Origin: Vibrio sp. S17_S38
GTDB lineage: Bacteria; Pseudomonadota; Gammaproteobacteria; Enterobacterales; Vibrionaceae
DNA length: 64,000 nucleotides
Direction of reading: 5' to 3'
NCBI RefSeq assembly: GCF_014694375.1
Contig: NZ_JAAUWW010000002.1
Coordinates: forward strand, 62,001-126,000
Shown: in pieces, positions 43,866 through 52,539 of the stretch
How the letters are laid out: each line of letters opens with the position of its first letter
Position numbering within the stretch: position 1 is the first letter of the stretch
The notes under the pieces: generated by a model
Seen by the model: the letters and a program-made list of their open reading frames with translations, nothing else
The model's database searches: none
Told to the model about the DNA's origin: nothing
Made by a program: the position numbers and the translations under genes

Positions 43866-45700
43866 TGAATATATCAGATCTCAATTATATCGCAGGTGCA
43901 GTCCGGCCTGCGGATGAAATTAAACAAGCTAATGACTATTACGCCAGCCTAGAAGCTGGTTTTTTAACATCAAATTCTCAAGGGTGGATGGATTATGAGC
44001 TGAAAAAAATACGTGCGCATGAACAATTGTGCCATTTGAAATACAAACATAACCGCGAAGCGGCCAAGCGTAGCTTGGAAGACTATAGGCTAGTCCAAGG
44101 GCGCAAAAGTCCGACACGCAATAACCGAGCTAAAAAAGACCGAATATCTCAACGTCTACGCATTTTAAACAATGCTCGGCGCGGGGTAACAGTTCTCGAT
44201 AGCACTGAGGTGTTTGATAATTTTCAAGGCATGTACGAGCTTGCAGAGCAGCACACACCACAAATTCTGCCGCCAAAAGGTTTGATTGCTAAAAATACAC
44301 CGGATGTTAGTCCTGTTTCTTTGCAATTAATGGAACGTAAATGGTGTAACCAATTTAAAGCGCAGTTAATTGTTCAAACTCCACCAAGTGCGGCACCTGA
44401 ACCTAACACTGGTACCCGATATACCGAAAAACTGACAGGGCGTTCTGTTGGCCGGATTTTTGAAGCAGCAGCTTATGTTTCCACGCTACATGGTGGCTTT
44501 ACCACTTTTGTCACTCTTACTTTTACCCCAAAACAACGTGCTCGTATTTTCGGTGGAATGGTGGAGAGCAGTGATGTTATTGGGGCCTACACACCAGTTG
44601 AATTTAAATACGATAAATTAAGCAAAAAATGGAATGTTATAAAAACTCTAGATACATCATTAGGCAAAGAAACTAGCCGTTTTCTTGATGCTGCAAAAAA
44701 GATTTATCAACGTGGTTGGATTGCTTCACACACGATTAAAACCACAGATAAAGGTCATCTATATTGTGATCTGGATAATGTAAAGGTTGAGGGGCAGGGT
44801 AAAGAAAGTGATTTTCATTATATTTGGGTTGCGGAATCTCCAGCCAATGAAGACGGTGAACCAAACCCACATGTTCACTTACTTTTAAATTGGACGGTTG
44901 AGCCTGAATTATTTAGTGCCTGGTCTCAACGTTTGGAAAGTGTATGGGGTCATGGGTTCGCGAATATTCAAAGAATTAAACAACCGAAAGCGGCAGGAAC
45001 TTACATTATCAAAGCGGTTGGTTATGCGGCCAAAGGCGATAACTTAGAACAAGGTTTAATAAAAGGAAACCGTTACAGCATCGCTCGTTGTAGCCGAGCG
45101 CCTGACTGGCAATGTTTAACTACTTTTGAAGCTGACAATATAACGGCAGTAATCAAAGAGCTTGGGTACAAACTGGAACAATGGCGTAAACCATTAGAAC
45201 GTAAAATACGAAGCCTTTATGCCCAAAAGGCACAAACCATCAAAGCTAAGTCAATCGCTAAGAATCAAGGCAAAGCAATTGATGTCCTGAACAAGATGCA
45301 AGGCCGAATTATCAAATTAGAAAAAATGGCGCTGGCTACGAATAAAGAAATTCGGAGTCGTGGTGTATTTGCCTCCACCTCTAATCGTTTTTGTATCACC
45401 TTTGAAGGTAACAATTCGCAAGATAAATTAGATGGTTTTCTATTATGGGCGGCTGGTGCTCGCGGTTGGTCTATGCAAAGTCGTGATAATGATTTTTCAG
45501 ACATAAAGGAACAAGCGGATGAAATTTATCGTGGTCATTATCAACATCATTTAGAAAAACGGTGTTATTGGAAATCGATACTCAACGATCCTATACCGCC
45601 TCAACCTACCCATACAGAAATAGAAAGGCAATTAAGCTATAGCCATTATCTAATGGAACAAGATGAAGCGTGTCGATATCAGCAAGCTTATCTAATGTAA
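43865..45700 (+). CDS. Phage replication initiator, HUH endonuclease (P2 gpA type)
   Basis: 611 residues, shorter than P2 gpA (761). Rolling-circle motifs appear in order: motif 1 TTFVTLTFTPKQ (about 213-224), motif 2 EPNPHVHLLLNWTVEP (about 331-346, His-x-His metal site) and motif 3 AAGTYIIKAVGYAAKGDN (about 376-393), with Tyr residues four and more apart for the nick-and-join reaction. It would nick the phage origin and attach to the 5' end. In P2 the origin lies inside gene A; I could not locate it here. It is the last gene of the early operon. Confidence 0.9.
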   Translation: MNISDLNYIAGAVRPADEIKQANDYYASLEAGFLTSNSQGWMDYELKKIRAHEQLCHLKYKHNREAAKRSLEDYRLVQGRKSPTRNNRAKKDRISQRLRILNNARRGVTVLDSTEVFDNFQGMYELAEQHTPQILPPKGLIAKNTPDVSPVSLQLMERKWCNQFKAQLIVQTPPSAAPEPNTGTRYTEKLTGRSVGRIFEAAAYVSTLHGGFTTFVTLTFTPKQRARIFGGMVESSDVIGAYTPVEFKYDKLSKKWNVIKTLDTSLGKETSRFLDAAKKIYQRGWIASHTIKTTDKGHLYCDLDNVKVEGQGKESDFHYIWVAESPANEDGEPNPHVHLLLNWTVEPELFSAWSQRLESVWGHGFANIQRIKQPKAAGTYIIKAVGYAAKGDNLEQGLIKGNRYSIARCSRAPDWQCLTTFEADNITAVIKELGYKLEQWRKPLERKIRSLYAQKAQTIKAKSIAKNQGKAIDVLNKMQGRIIKLEKMALATNKEIRSRGVFASTSNRFCITFEGNNSQDKLDGFLLWAAGARGWSMQSRDNDFSDIKEQADEIYRGHYQHHLEKRCYWKSILNDPIPPQPTHTEIERQLSYSHYLMEQDEACRYQQAYLM

Positions 45701-45709
45701 GGGAAGGTT

Positions 45710-45961
45710 ATGAACTATTTATCACAAGGTTTAGAAACCGAAGAACGCTTTCAGCTCTTACTGTCACTAACGAAAATACGCAGCGACAACCAGGTGGAAG
45801 CACTAAAACGTTATTTGGTTGATGGGCTGAGTTTTTCACTATCTGCATCACTAAGCGGTATCACTGAACCGAACTTTCAACGAGCGATAAACCGCCTTGA
45901 AGAAGTGGCCAGTACCATTGAAAAAATTAAAGAAATTGATTGGATAAAATCAGTTAAGTGA
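45710..45961 (+). CDS. PapB/FaeA-like helix-turn-helix protein
   Basis: 83 residues. LLSLTKIRSDNQVEALKRYLVDGLSFSLSASLSGITEPNFQRAINRL (about 17-63) has the length and spacing of the PapB family: conserved V-x-A-L-x-x-Y-L-V-x-G, then an HTH. PapB proteins act as oligomeric regulators in fimbrial switches. AAGGGAAGG precedes the ATG. It lies between the replication gene and the Ogr-like gene, so it may time early/late expression. Confidence 0.65.
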   Translation: MNYLSQGLETEERFQLLLSLTKIRSDNQVEALKRYLVDGLSFSLSASLSGITEPNFQRAINRLEEVASTIEKIKEIDWIKSVK

Positions 45962-45998
45962 GAAGTAAATACACTCACAAACTAAAGAGGAATTCATT

Positions 45999-46241
45999 AT
46001 GCTTGTTACTTGCCCTGTTTGTTTAACGAAAACACGCATCGCAACCTCTCGTGCAATTTCAAGCGAAACACGAGAGCTTTACTGCCAGTGCTTAAACTTA
46101 AATTGTGGTACCTCGTTTGTGTCGCTGATCTCTTTAGTTCGTATTATTAAACCTACTGGTAAAAGTCCTGATATGGAACTGCAGCCGGAGCTACGCAAAA
46201 ACTGCAACCAGATTGATATTTTTGATTTGGTGGAGAGATAG
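45999..46241 (+). CDS. ogr: Ogr/Delta-type zinc-finger activator of phage late genes
   Basis: 80 residues. LVTCPVCLTKTRIATSRAIS then RELYCQCLNLNCGTSFVSLISLVRII carries the Cys-x2-Cys...Cys-x4-Cys zinc set and the TSR and GTSF landmarks of Ogr/Delta proteins. These activate P2-family late promoters through RNA polymerase alpha. AGAGGAATTC precedes the ATG. In P2 ogr sits at the far end next to att; here it follows the replication gene, one of several order differences. Confidence 0.88.
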   Translation: MLVTCPVCLTKTRIATSRAISSETRELYCQCLNLNCGTSFVSLISLVRIIKPTGKSPDMELQPELRKNCNQIDIFDLVER

Positions 46242-46361
46242 AACGATATGATCGGAAAGTAACTATTCAGTATTTGAAAGAAAATACTGTATCCTTACCT
46301 TGTTTTAAGTAGAAATGTTACTAAACCTATTATTTGCATAAGTTTTTATCGTGGCGATGTT

Positions 46362-47054
46362 ATGAGAAAAATACGACTAACTCCTAAGTTAATTAGAACC
46401 TTTAAAGAAAATAAAATATCTATAAGAAAAGGGCTATTCACTAATGTTCGGTGTTCGAGTGCACCTGTACATATTGAGCCATTCTGTAATTTTCATAAAA
46501 CGAAAAACATTTGCTCAATGGGCGCGTTCTCATACTCACACTCTCGACTTCCTCTAGACATGGTCATTGGTCGCTATTGTTCTATTGCGAGGGGATTAAA
46601 AATATTTGGTGATGAGCACCCAACAGATCGTTTTACTACATCACCAATTACATACAATGCCGATTTCTTAGTAAGTCGACCTAACTTAAAGTTTAAAGAT
46701 ATTGCTAAAAGTAAGCATATTGAAATTAAGAATGATGTATGGATTGGTCAAGATGTCACACTTAAGCCCGGTATTACCATTAATAATGGTGCCATTATAG
46801 CGGCGAACTCGGTGGTGACTAAGGATGTACCTAGCTACTCTATTGTGGGTGGTGTTCCAGCAAAAGTTATAAGATATCGGTTTACTGAAGATGAAATTAA
46901 AACTCTAAACGTATTAAAGTGGTGGGATTATTCTTGCTTTGATTTCACTGATATTGATATGGATTGTAATATCGCAGATTTTATCACTCAATTTAACGAG
47001 AAAATATTGAGTTCTGATATTGCTAAATATACCCCAGAAAAATTGGTCTTATAA
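46362..47054 (+). CDS. Left-handed beta-helix acyltransferase (CatB/WbbJ-like), phage cargo
   Basis: 230 residues. Hexapeptide-repeat features include VIGRYCSIARGLKIFGDEHP (about 66-85) with the catalytic-type His, NDVWIGQDVTLKPGITINNGAIIAANSVVTKDVPSYSIVGGVPAKVIRYRF (about 124-174) and the closing KWWDYSCFD. Relatives acetylate xenobiotics or surface sugars using acetyl-CoA. Placed between ogr and hicAB, with an AT-rich leader and no phage structural role, it is a cargo gene. Modifying host O-antigen or capsule to block superinfection is a plausible job but not shown. A hairpin ACTAAGG/CCTTAGT (47074-47100) follows. Confidence 0.8.
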   Translation: MRKIRLTPKLIRTFKENKISIRKGLFTNVRCSSAPVHIEPFCNFHKTKNICSMGAFSYSHSRLPLDMVIGRYCSIARGLKIFGDEHPTDRFTTSPITYNADFLVSRPNLKFKDIAKSKHIEIKNDVWIGQDVTLKPGITINNGAIIAANSVVTKDVPSYSIVGGVPAKVIRYRFTEDEIKTLNVLKWWDYSCFDFTDIDMDCNIADFITQFNEKILSSDIAKYTPEKLVL

Positions 47055-47280
47055 TTTTCATTCCTCTTACTGTACTAAGGTTTAATTTATAAGCCTTAGT
47101 CCTTAAATGGCGAAAAGCAAACTCGAACGCTTCACCCTTAGACTCCTACCTAACGCAATTAGGTAAACCCACACAACAGGCATTAAGTGAGCAATGCAAT
47201 CAAATTATTGGGTTAACTATATTCCGCTTTATCATGAATTGCAGAGCGCAACAAAGTAAGAGTTATCAGGGTTATAAATA

Positions 47281-47314
47281 TTGACTCAAACAAATGAAAG
47301 GGTTATTATAACCC
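47281..47314 (+). promoter_or_regulatory. hicAB promoter with overlapping palindromic operator
   Basis: TTGACT (47281-47286), 17-base spacer, TATTAT (47304-47309). The palindrome GGGTTAT-T-ATAACCC (47300-47314) covers the -10 box, the expected position for autorepression by the HicB ribbon-helix-helix domain. hicA starts 25 bases after it. Confidence 0.7.
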
Positions 47315-47339
47315 CAAGTTAAACAAAACAGGAGATAGC

Positions 47340-47519
47340 GTGACAAGTGCAGACCTCATCAAACTTTTGAAAAAGAACGGATGGGAGCTTAAAAGTATTA
47401 GAGGAAGTCATCATAAATTTCGACATCCTGACTTTAAAGACCCCATTATTGTTCCCCATCCTAAGAAAGATTTAAAAATAGGATTGGTCAATAAACTGAA
47501 AAAACAAGCGGGGCTTTAA
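47340..47519 (+). CDS. hicA: HicA mRNA-interferase toxin
   Basis: 59 residues, GTG start with GGAGATAGC upstream. TSADLIKLLKKNGWELKSIR then GSHHKFRHPDF and IIVPHPKKDLKIGLVNKLKKQ show the double-stranded-RNA-binding-like fold and the catalytic His in GSHHKF (about 24). HicA cleaves mRNA and blocks translation when HicB is lost. HicB follows 62 bases later. The pair probably stabilises the prophage or acts in phage exclusion. Confidence 0.9.
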   Translation: MTSADLIKLLKKNGWELKSIRGSHHKFRHPDFKDPIIVPHPKKDLKIGLVNKLKKQAGL

Positions 47520-47581
47520 GCCCCCTTAACAGCACACACGATATTTCACGTGCTTAGCACAAAACGACAAAGGAAATCACT

Positions 47582-47995
47582 ATGTTATATCCAATCGCAA
47601 TTGAAATCGGAGACGATACACACGCTTACAGCGTTGCATTTCCTGATTTACCAGGATGTTTCTCTGCAGGTGATAGTTTAGAAGAAGCGTTAGCCAACGC
47701 TAAAGAAGCGGCTGACTTTTATTTAGAGGATTTAGCCGAAGAAGGTCGATTGCCTCCTCAAGCTAAATCATTATCAGAGTGGCAAAAAGACGAAGAATAT
47801 ACAGGCTGGGCATGGGCGGTTGTTGAAATTGACATCGAGCCTTATTTAGGTAAATCCAGTAAATTAAATGTGACGCTTCCGAACTTATTATCTAAAAAGA
47901 TTGATGAACAAGTAAAAGCTCACCCTGATCTCTATAAAAATCGCAGCCACTTTTTACAAGTAGCTGCGGCTCACGAACTGCAACATTCAGCATAA
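47582..47995 (+). CDS. hicB: HicB antitoxin
   Basis: 137 residues. The N-terminal RNase-H-like domain (MLYPIAIEIGDDTHAYSVAFPDLPGCFSAGDSLEEALANA) neutralises HicA. The C-terminal ribbon-helix-helix (LNVTLPNLLSKKIDEQVKAH then NRSHFLQVAAAHEL, about 97-135) binds DNA and should recognise the palindrome upstream of hicA. AAAGGAAATCACT precedes the ATG. A perfect terminator follows within five bases. Confidence 0.93.
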   Translation: MLYPIAIEIGDDTHAYSVAFPDLPGCFSAGDSLEEALANAKEAADFYLEDLAEEGRLPPQAKSLSEWQKDEEYTGWAWAVVEIDIEPYLGKSSKLNVTLPNLLSKKIDEQVKAHPDLYKNRSHFLQVAAAHELQHSA

Positions 47996-48026
47996 AAATA
48001 AGCCCACCAATCGGTGGGCTTTATTA
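47996..48026 (+). terminator. Terminator of hicAB
   Basis: AAGCCCACC pairs with GGTGGGCTT around AATC, followed by TATTATTA. Confidence 0.85.
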
Positions 48027-48029
48027 TTA

Positions 48030-48292
48030 CTAATTGAAAGATCGCATGATCGCAAAAAACGCACGTTTGCGATCTTACAGGATCTCTAGAAACCCTATCG
48101 ACAATACCCCGAAGTACCCATTAAACAAAGACTTGCTCATAATATCTCTGTCCTCACCGATTGCGCCTATTTTTCGTTTTTTTATAGGTCTGAATTTTGG
48201 TGGGGAGGAGGGGGTGAGCCCGGTTAAGCATAAAAGCGTGCCCACCCAGTGTTATATCTGCCGATTTAGGCAAGCTTTCGTGGGCGTGGTGT
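48030..48292. other. Non-coding phage region with G-run, candidate cos site
   Basis: The segment between hicB and the tail block has a repeated GATCGCA (48045-48058) with GCGATC at 48072, a T-rich tract (48165-48182) and a striking purine run GGTGGGGAGGAGGGGGTGAG at 48199-48218, then a GGGC/GCCC-rich portion. In P2-type phages cos lies after gene A and has a GGCGAGGCGGGGAAAGCAC-like G-rich overhang. Location and composition fit cos, but the nick sites are not provable. The overlapping frame from 48034 is not credible as coding. Confidence 0.35.
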
Positions 48293-49489
48293 ATGTGGGA
48301 AAGAAAGTACGAGCAAGGTCGTTGGAATGGACTAACGCTCAACATACTCGGCACGTCGCTTGATGGTGGAAAACGTCTGCAGGTTTCCGAGATCCCTTAT
48401 GCCGATTTACCTAATATTAAGGTCATGGGAACCGCTGCGAATAAAGTTGATCTGGATGTCGTCTTCGTCGGGAGTGATTCGTTAAACGATTCCAATGCTT
48501 TATTGGCAAGTCTAAACCAAACCCCAAAAGGTGAGCTTGAACACCCATGGTTAGGCGAGCTGCCTTTAGTTTTTAATACCTACTCGCAAAAAATCAACAC
48601 CACATTGGGACTCGTTACTCTCAGCCTAACTTTTATCCGTAATACCAAGCCAACTGCCACGGTTAGCACAAGTGCGGCGGTCACTACCCTTATCGAGCAA
48701 ACCGATGCGGTTGAGAAGCTTTCCACTGAAACGTTCGTGGACGATGTGAATGGTATGGGTATCAGCGACATCCGCAGTTTGCAGTCTGATTTTACAAATT
48801 TTGTTGGAGAGCTCACCGGAATTGCGACTCGGTTAAGCGTTCCGAGCCAAGTGCTGTCTTCATTAAACCAAGAACTCAATAGTGCGATGGTGGCTATATC
48901 CAGTATCGCCAACGCGCCGGCTCAATTTGCTGAGCAACTCAGTAAAACCATTGATAGTGTGGCGAGTGCGGTTCAGTCGGAAGATGATGCCGTCAATGAG
49001 GCAGTTGATAACTCGCGCATGGCCCAGGCTAGTATGTTGGACAGTATTAACCCCAACACGCCAAGTGCTCATTACAACGTTCAAGCCACCGTGGCCGCCG
49101 TCAAAATGAGTAAAGATATTGCTCACCTAGAAGAAACACCAACCTATAGTGTCATCGATGCGACATCCCAGCCAGCTATCACGCTCAGCGATATCGATCG
49201 CATTACCATTCAACTTGGCGTTTGTATTAGCGACGTCACCGTCGTGTCCACATTAGAAAGTCTGGCGCTGTTTGATTCCCTTACCACGTTAAATGAAAAC
49301 GTTGGAGCTCAAAGTGACAAGGTTAAAAACGGCAGCCTGCCTAAACGTTATGTGGAGTTAGCACGCTTTCAACCGGCGTTAGTGATTGGTCATAATACCT
49401 ATCAAGGTGAAGCGCTTATTACCGCCTTAAATGCCAGTCAGCACCCGTTGTTCTTACGCGGCGATGTGGCGGTGGGCGTGAACCTATGA
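48293..49489 (+). CDS. Mu gpN-like DNA circularisation / baseplate hub-associated protein
   Basis: 398 residues. The N-terminus MWERKYEQGRWNGLTLNILG, then GGKRLQVSEIPYADLP and HPWLGELPLV, matches the Mu gpN N-terminal domain, so the start looks right although no clear ribosome site is visible. The middle (about 120-290) is helical and repetitive; the C-terminus RYVELARFQPALVIGHNTYQGEAL is family-typical. In Mu-like tails this protein follows the tape measure. Here nothing phage-structural precedes it. Its stop overlaps the next start (ATGA). Confidence 0.85.
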   Translation: MWERKYEQGRWNGLTLNILGTSLDGGKRLQVSEIPYADLPNIKVMGTAANKVDLDVVFVGSDSLNDSNALLASLNQTPKGELEHPWLGELPLVFNTYSQKINTTLGLVTLSLTFIRNTKPTATVSTSAAVTTLIEQTDAVEKLSTETFVDDVNGMGISDIRSLQSDFTNFVGELTGIATRLSVPSQVLSSLNQELNSAMVAISSIANAPAQFAEQLSKTIDSVASAVQSEDDAVNEAVDNSRMAQASMLDSINPNTPSAHYNVQATVAAVKMSKDIAHLEETPTYSVIDATSQPAITLSDIDRITIQLGVCISDVTVVSTLESLALFDSLTTLNENVGAQSDKVKNGSLPKRYVELARFQPALVIGHNTYQGEALITALNASQHPLFLRGDVAVGVNL

Positions 49490-50421
49490 GCATCCTCACT
49501 TTACTCATAGATAAGAAACCGGTGGCATTTATAAGTGCCGAGCTGACTTATGACATTGAGCAACTAGCGCACACTTTTCGTTGCACCATTGAACCTACTG
49601 TCATAAATCGCCCGTTGTCGGTTGAATTTAAGCTGGATGGTAAGCGTATTTTTTCAGGGGCAATTGATAACGCTTCAACGTCAACTCAAACCAGTTCGTA
49701 TTCCATGGATATTTCAGGACGTTCAAAAAGCGCCAACATGATTGATTCACGTATCACCATGGACGCGCAGTACGGCCAATCATTGGAAGTATTATTGCGC
49801 AGCATTGCCAAAGATTTTGGATTGACGGTCAATAGCCTGGTCAACACCAAACTGGTTGAAGAGTTTCAAATTAATGCAGAATCACCAGTCGATAACCTGT
49901 CGCAACTCGTCAAAGAACAAGGCTTTATTTTAGTTGAGCGAGACGGCGTATTAACCATTGAAAATCCAGCTCACGCAGCCGTAAGTGGGGCGTCATTGGA
50001 GGTGGGTCTCAATATCAGCGCCTTAAACCTAGAGCGCAACTTCACCAATCAGTTTTATCACATTGAAGTGCAGGGGCAATGGGACGACGCGCATGCAACC
50101 GTCACCTACGCACCGGCCAATACCATGAGAAAAACCGTCTTTGTGTGCGACCAACTGCAAAGCGCAGAAGCATGCCAATCACGCGCCCAATATGAGCGCT
50201 CACTTGCCATAGCCAAAGGCTTAAACGCTTCCGTATCCATTGATGATGTGATGGATGTTTTTACTGGCAGCGCTATCAATCGCACCATTCGAGTGATTGA
50301 CCAATACCAAAGCTTTAATGAAACGCTATTAATCAAATCGGTTTCAATATCAGTGGATGATTCCAGCACCAAAACCTCATTGACCTTATTTCGACCTTTT
50401 GCGGAGACATCTCATGTCTGA
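49486..50421 (+). CDS. Baseplate hub protein, Mu gpP / P2 gpD-like
   Basis: 311 residues. It begins SILTLLIDKKPVAFISAELT and IEQLAHTFRCTIEP, then KLDGKRIFSGAIDNASTSTQ, the beta-barrel pattern of gp27-like hub proteins. ADVRSIA-type sequence appears as LLRSIAKDFGLTVNS (about 103) and LSQLVKEQGFILVERDGVLTIENP (about 138). It forms the trimeric hub under the tail tube. Overlaps both neighbours. Confidence 0.87.
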   Translation: MSILTLLIDKKPVAFISAELTYDIEQLAHTFRCTIEPTVINRPLSVEFKLDGKRIFSGAIDNASTSTQTSSYSMDISGRSKSANMIDSRITMDAQYGQSLEVLLRSIAKDFGLTVNSLVNTKLVEEFQINAESPVDNLSQLVKEQGFILVERDGVLTIENPAHAAVSGASLEVGLNISALNLERNFTNQFYHIEVQGQWDDAHATVTYAPANTMRKTVFVCDQLQSAEACQSRAQYERSLAIAKGLNASVSIDDVMDVFTGSAINRTIRVIDQYQSFNETLLIKSVSISVDDSSTKTSLTLFRPFAETSHV

Positions 50422-50890
50422 CCAATCCATGTTTAACCGTTTAATGAGTCGCATCAAAAACATGATAGTGATCGGTTCGGTCACAGGCTCCGATACCAAG
50501 ATGCTGCAAATTCAAACTTCAACCGGTAAGACAAACGATCGCATTAAACGCCTGCACAATTACGGCTTTATGAGTCACCCCAAAGTTGGTGCGCGCAGTT
50601 ATGTTTTATTTCTTGGCGGTGTGTTAAGTCGAGGCGTATCGGTCTGTGTTGAGGACGAACGGCACGAAATGGAATTAAAAGAAGGCGAAGTGGCCATACT
50701 CGATGACAAAGGTAATCTCACTCATTTTACAAGTAACGGCATCAACATTACCTCACTGGGCGATGTCACCGTGAATGCCAAAAATATTAAATTAAACGAT
50801 GGTACTGGCGTTATTACTTGCGAAAGCATTTGCCCTTATACTGGCGGCCCACATGTTGACGGTTCCAAAACCGTGACCGCACAAAAGTAG
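50414..50890 (+). CDS. Baseplate spike/assembly protein, Mu gp45-like
   Basis: 158 residues from the ATG at 50414 (CGGAG upstream; a TTG start at 50399 would overlap the site). LMSRIKNMIVIGSVTGSDTK, then RLHNYGFMSHPKVGARSYVLF, forms an OB-like domain. VCVEDERHEMELKEGEVAILDDKGN leads into the beta-helical spike TSLGDVTVNAKNIKLNDGTG (about 120). It should puncture the outer membrane. Confidence 0.85.
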   Translation: MSDQSMFNRLMSRIKNMIVIGSVTGSDTKMLQIQTSTGKTNDRIKRLHNYGFMSHPKVGARSYVLFLGGVLSRGVSVCVEDERHEMELKEGEVAILDDKGNLTHFTSNGINITSLGDVTVNAKNIKLNDGTGVITCESICPYTGGPHVDGSKTVTAQK

Positions 50891-50909
50891 TACAAGGAGC
50901 ATATCGCTG

Positions 50910-51107
50910 ATGCCTATTTCAAATAGCTCACTAAAAACCAAAATCATTACGCAGATGAAAGGCAAAGGATTTATCACCGAAGGTGAGTTTGCCAAATCTG
51001 CCGATTTAGCTGAAGCCATTGCCAATGCCGTGGTGGAAGAAATCACCACTAATGCAGTAGTCGTCGTCAATAAAGGCAGCTCTGCAGGGAGTTATAAAGT
51101 CACATGA
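50910..51107 (+). CDS. Small phage baseplate-region protein, unknown
   Basis: 65 residues. PISNSSLKTKIITQMKGKGF then FAKSADLAEAIANAVVEEIT; helical with a C-terminal Val-rich strand. AAGGAGCATATC precedes the ATG; its stop overlaps the gp46-like start (ATGA). It sits in the slot between gp45- and gp46-type genes. No family recognised. Confidence 0.65.
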   Translation: MPISNSSLKTKIITQMKGKGFITEGEFAKSADLAEAIANAVVEEITTNAVVVVNKGSSAGSYKVT

Positions 51108-51490
51108 ATTACTTTTCTTTATCCGCGTTAACGTCTTCCATGACCACCCAAGATGGCCTTAAACATGCGGTGCTGCAAAGCTTATTAAATCACAGTGCTT
51201 CCACCAAAAATGATCGCGCTCGCATGAATAATGATGAGCGTGGTGGCATGTGGTCCGAGCAATATGCTCCAGGTGTAGGCTCGCGTGATTGGACATTAGC
51301 CAGAGAAAAGAATACCGCCCAAGCCGCCAGTCGTGCAGAGCGCTTTTATGAAGATGCATTGGCGTGGCTCGTCGATGCTGGACATGTCCAAAGCATTAAC
51401 GTTCAAGTTGCTGTTATTTCCGCTACCGCATTAGCCAGAAGCGTGACATTAACATTAAACGATGGCTCACAATTTGAGGTGCCTTTATGA
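51104..51490 (+). CDS. Baseplate protein, Mu gp46-like (GP46 family)
   Basis: 128 residues. NDERGGMWSEQYAPGVGSRDWTLAREKNTAQAASRAERFYEDAL (about 44-87) has the GGWWGD-like turn and SRLWLL-like helix positions of the GP46/W wedge family. The ending is VTLTLNDGSQFEVPL. It probably forms part of the baseplate wedge with the gp47-like protein that overlaps its stop. Confidence 0.85.
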   Translation: MNYFSLSALTSSMTTQDGLKHAVLQSLLNHSASTKNDRARMNNDERGGMWSEQYAPGVGSRDWTLAREKNTAQAASRAERFYEDALAWLVDAGHVQSINVQVAVISATALARSVTLTLNDGSQFEVPL

Positions 51491-52539
51491 GTACGCAACG
51501 CAGCCTACAAGCCTTAATTAACCGAGCAACCTCGACACTTATCACCACAACTGGCCAAAACAACCCAGCCATTCACGCGATAGCTTGCGCCATTGCTGGT
51601 GTCAGTTATGGCCAGTATGGCTATCAAGACCAACTGTTTCGTGAAATGCAGCCCGAAACCGCCTCAGAGCCTTGGTTATATTTGCATGCTCAGCGTCATG
51701 ATGTTGAACGACTCTTACCGACTTTTGCTCAAGGCTTGGTGCGGTTTGAGTCATTAAGTGAAGCAGTGCTGATCCCCCAATCAACGGTTTTAATTGATAA
51801 AGCCGGCAATGAGTACCAAACGCTGCAAGCTCAAATGTCCGATGAAGACGTAGCCATCACGGCCCTACTCGCGGGCGTTGAAGGGAATCTACCTGAAGGC
51901 AGTATTTTAACCTTATCAAAAGCCATTAGCGGCGTCAGTCCAGATAACGTGTTGTGTTTGGGCTTTGATGGCGGCGCACCAATTGAAAATATCGAGCATT
52001 GGCGAGGGCGAATTTGTACCGCTTACAATCAAGGTGAAGAAGTGGGACGCCGTGAAGATTATGAAAGCTGGGCGTTATCGGCGCATGCCGATGTTGATTA
52101 TGCCTGGGCGCTGGATAACACTCCAGAACGTGGGCTCGTTCAAGTCTATATTGGCGCACGTGAAAATGATCCAACCGTTGGGCCCGAAGTGGTTTCTACC
52201 GTACAAACACATATTGATGCAGAACGTTTAGCCGGTTGTCATCCAACCGTGGCCATTCCTACCCATAAAGCAGTCGATATTGAAATTCAAAATGTTCAAG
52301 ACGACGCCACTCGCACCGATATCATCATCGCTTTGGAAGATTTATTTAAAGACAAAATGGGGCAACGTGACGAATCCGTCAATCCACCGGTTCAAGTAAG
52401 CATTACGCCAACGGAGATTGTGCTGGCCATTGCGCCTATAACCAGTAATTACATCGTAAAGCAGCCAACCGAAGAGCAATTTATTACCGATAGTGAAATT
52501 CATATTCTTGGGGAGGTGACATGGACACCTCTGACTTAG
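51487..52539 (+). CDS. Baseplate wedge protein J-like, Mu gp47
   Basis: 350 residues, normal for the Baseplate_J family. Landmarks: AIACAIAGVSYGQYGYQDQL (about 37), ALTRSSATLI-like core as LVRFESLSEAVLIPQSTVLI (about 84), EGNLPEGSILTLSKAISGV (about 136), GGAPIENIEHWRGRICTAYN (about 162) and GLVQVYIGARENDPTVGPEVV (about 217). It builds the wedge around the hub. It overlaps the next gene by 19 bases. Confidence 0.9.
   Translation: MSTQRSLQALINRATSTLITTTGQNNPAIHAIACAIAGVSYGQYGYQDQLFREMQPETASEPWLYLHAQRHDVERLLPTFAQGLVRFESLSEAVLIPQSTVLIDKAGNEYQTLQAQMSDEDVAITALLAGVEGNLPEGSILTLSKAISGVSPDNVLCLGFDGGAPIENIEHWRGRICTAYNQGEEVGRREDYESWALSAHADVDYAWALDNTPERGLVQVYIGARENDPTVGPEVVSTVQTHIDAERLAGCHPTVAIPTHKAVDIEIQNVQDDATRTDIIIALEDLFKDKMGQRDESVNPPVQVSITPTEIVLAIAPITSNYIVKQPTEEQFITDSEIHILGEVTWTPLT

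Noticed and set aside
48034..48363. 109-codon plus-strand ORF before the gpN-like gene
   Set aside because: No ribosome site, low-complexity and basic composition, and it overlaps the start of the well-supported gpN-like gene in another frame; the region better fits a non-coding G-rich spacer.
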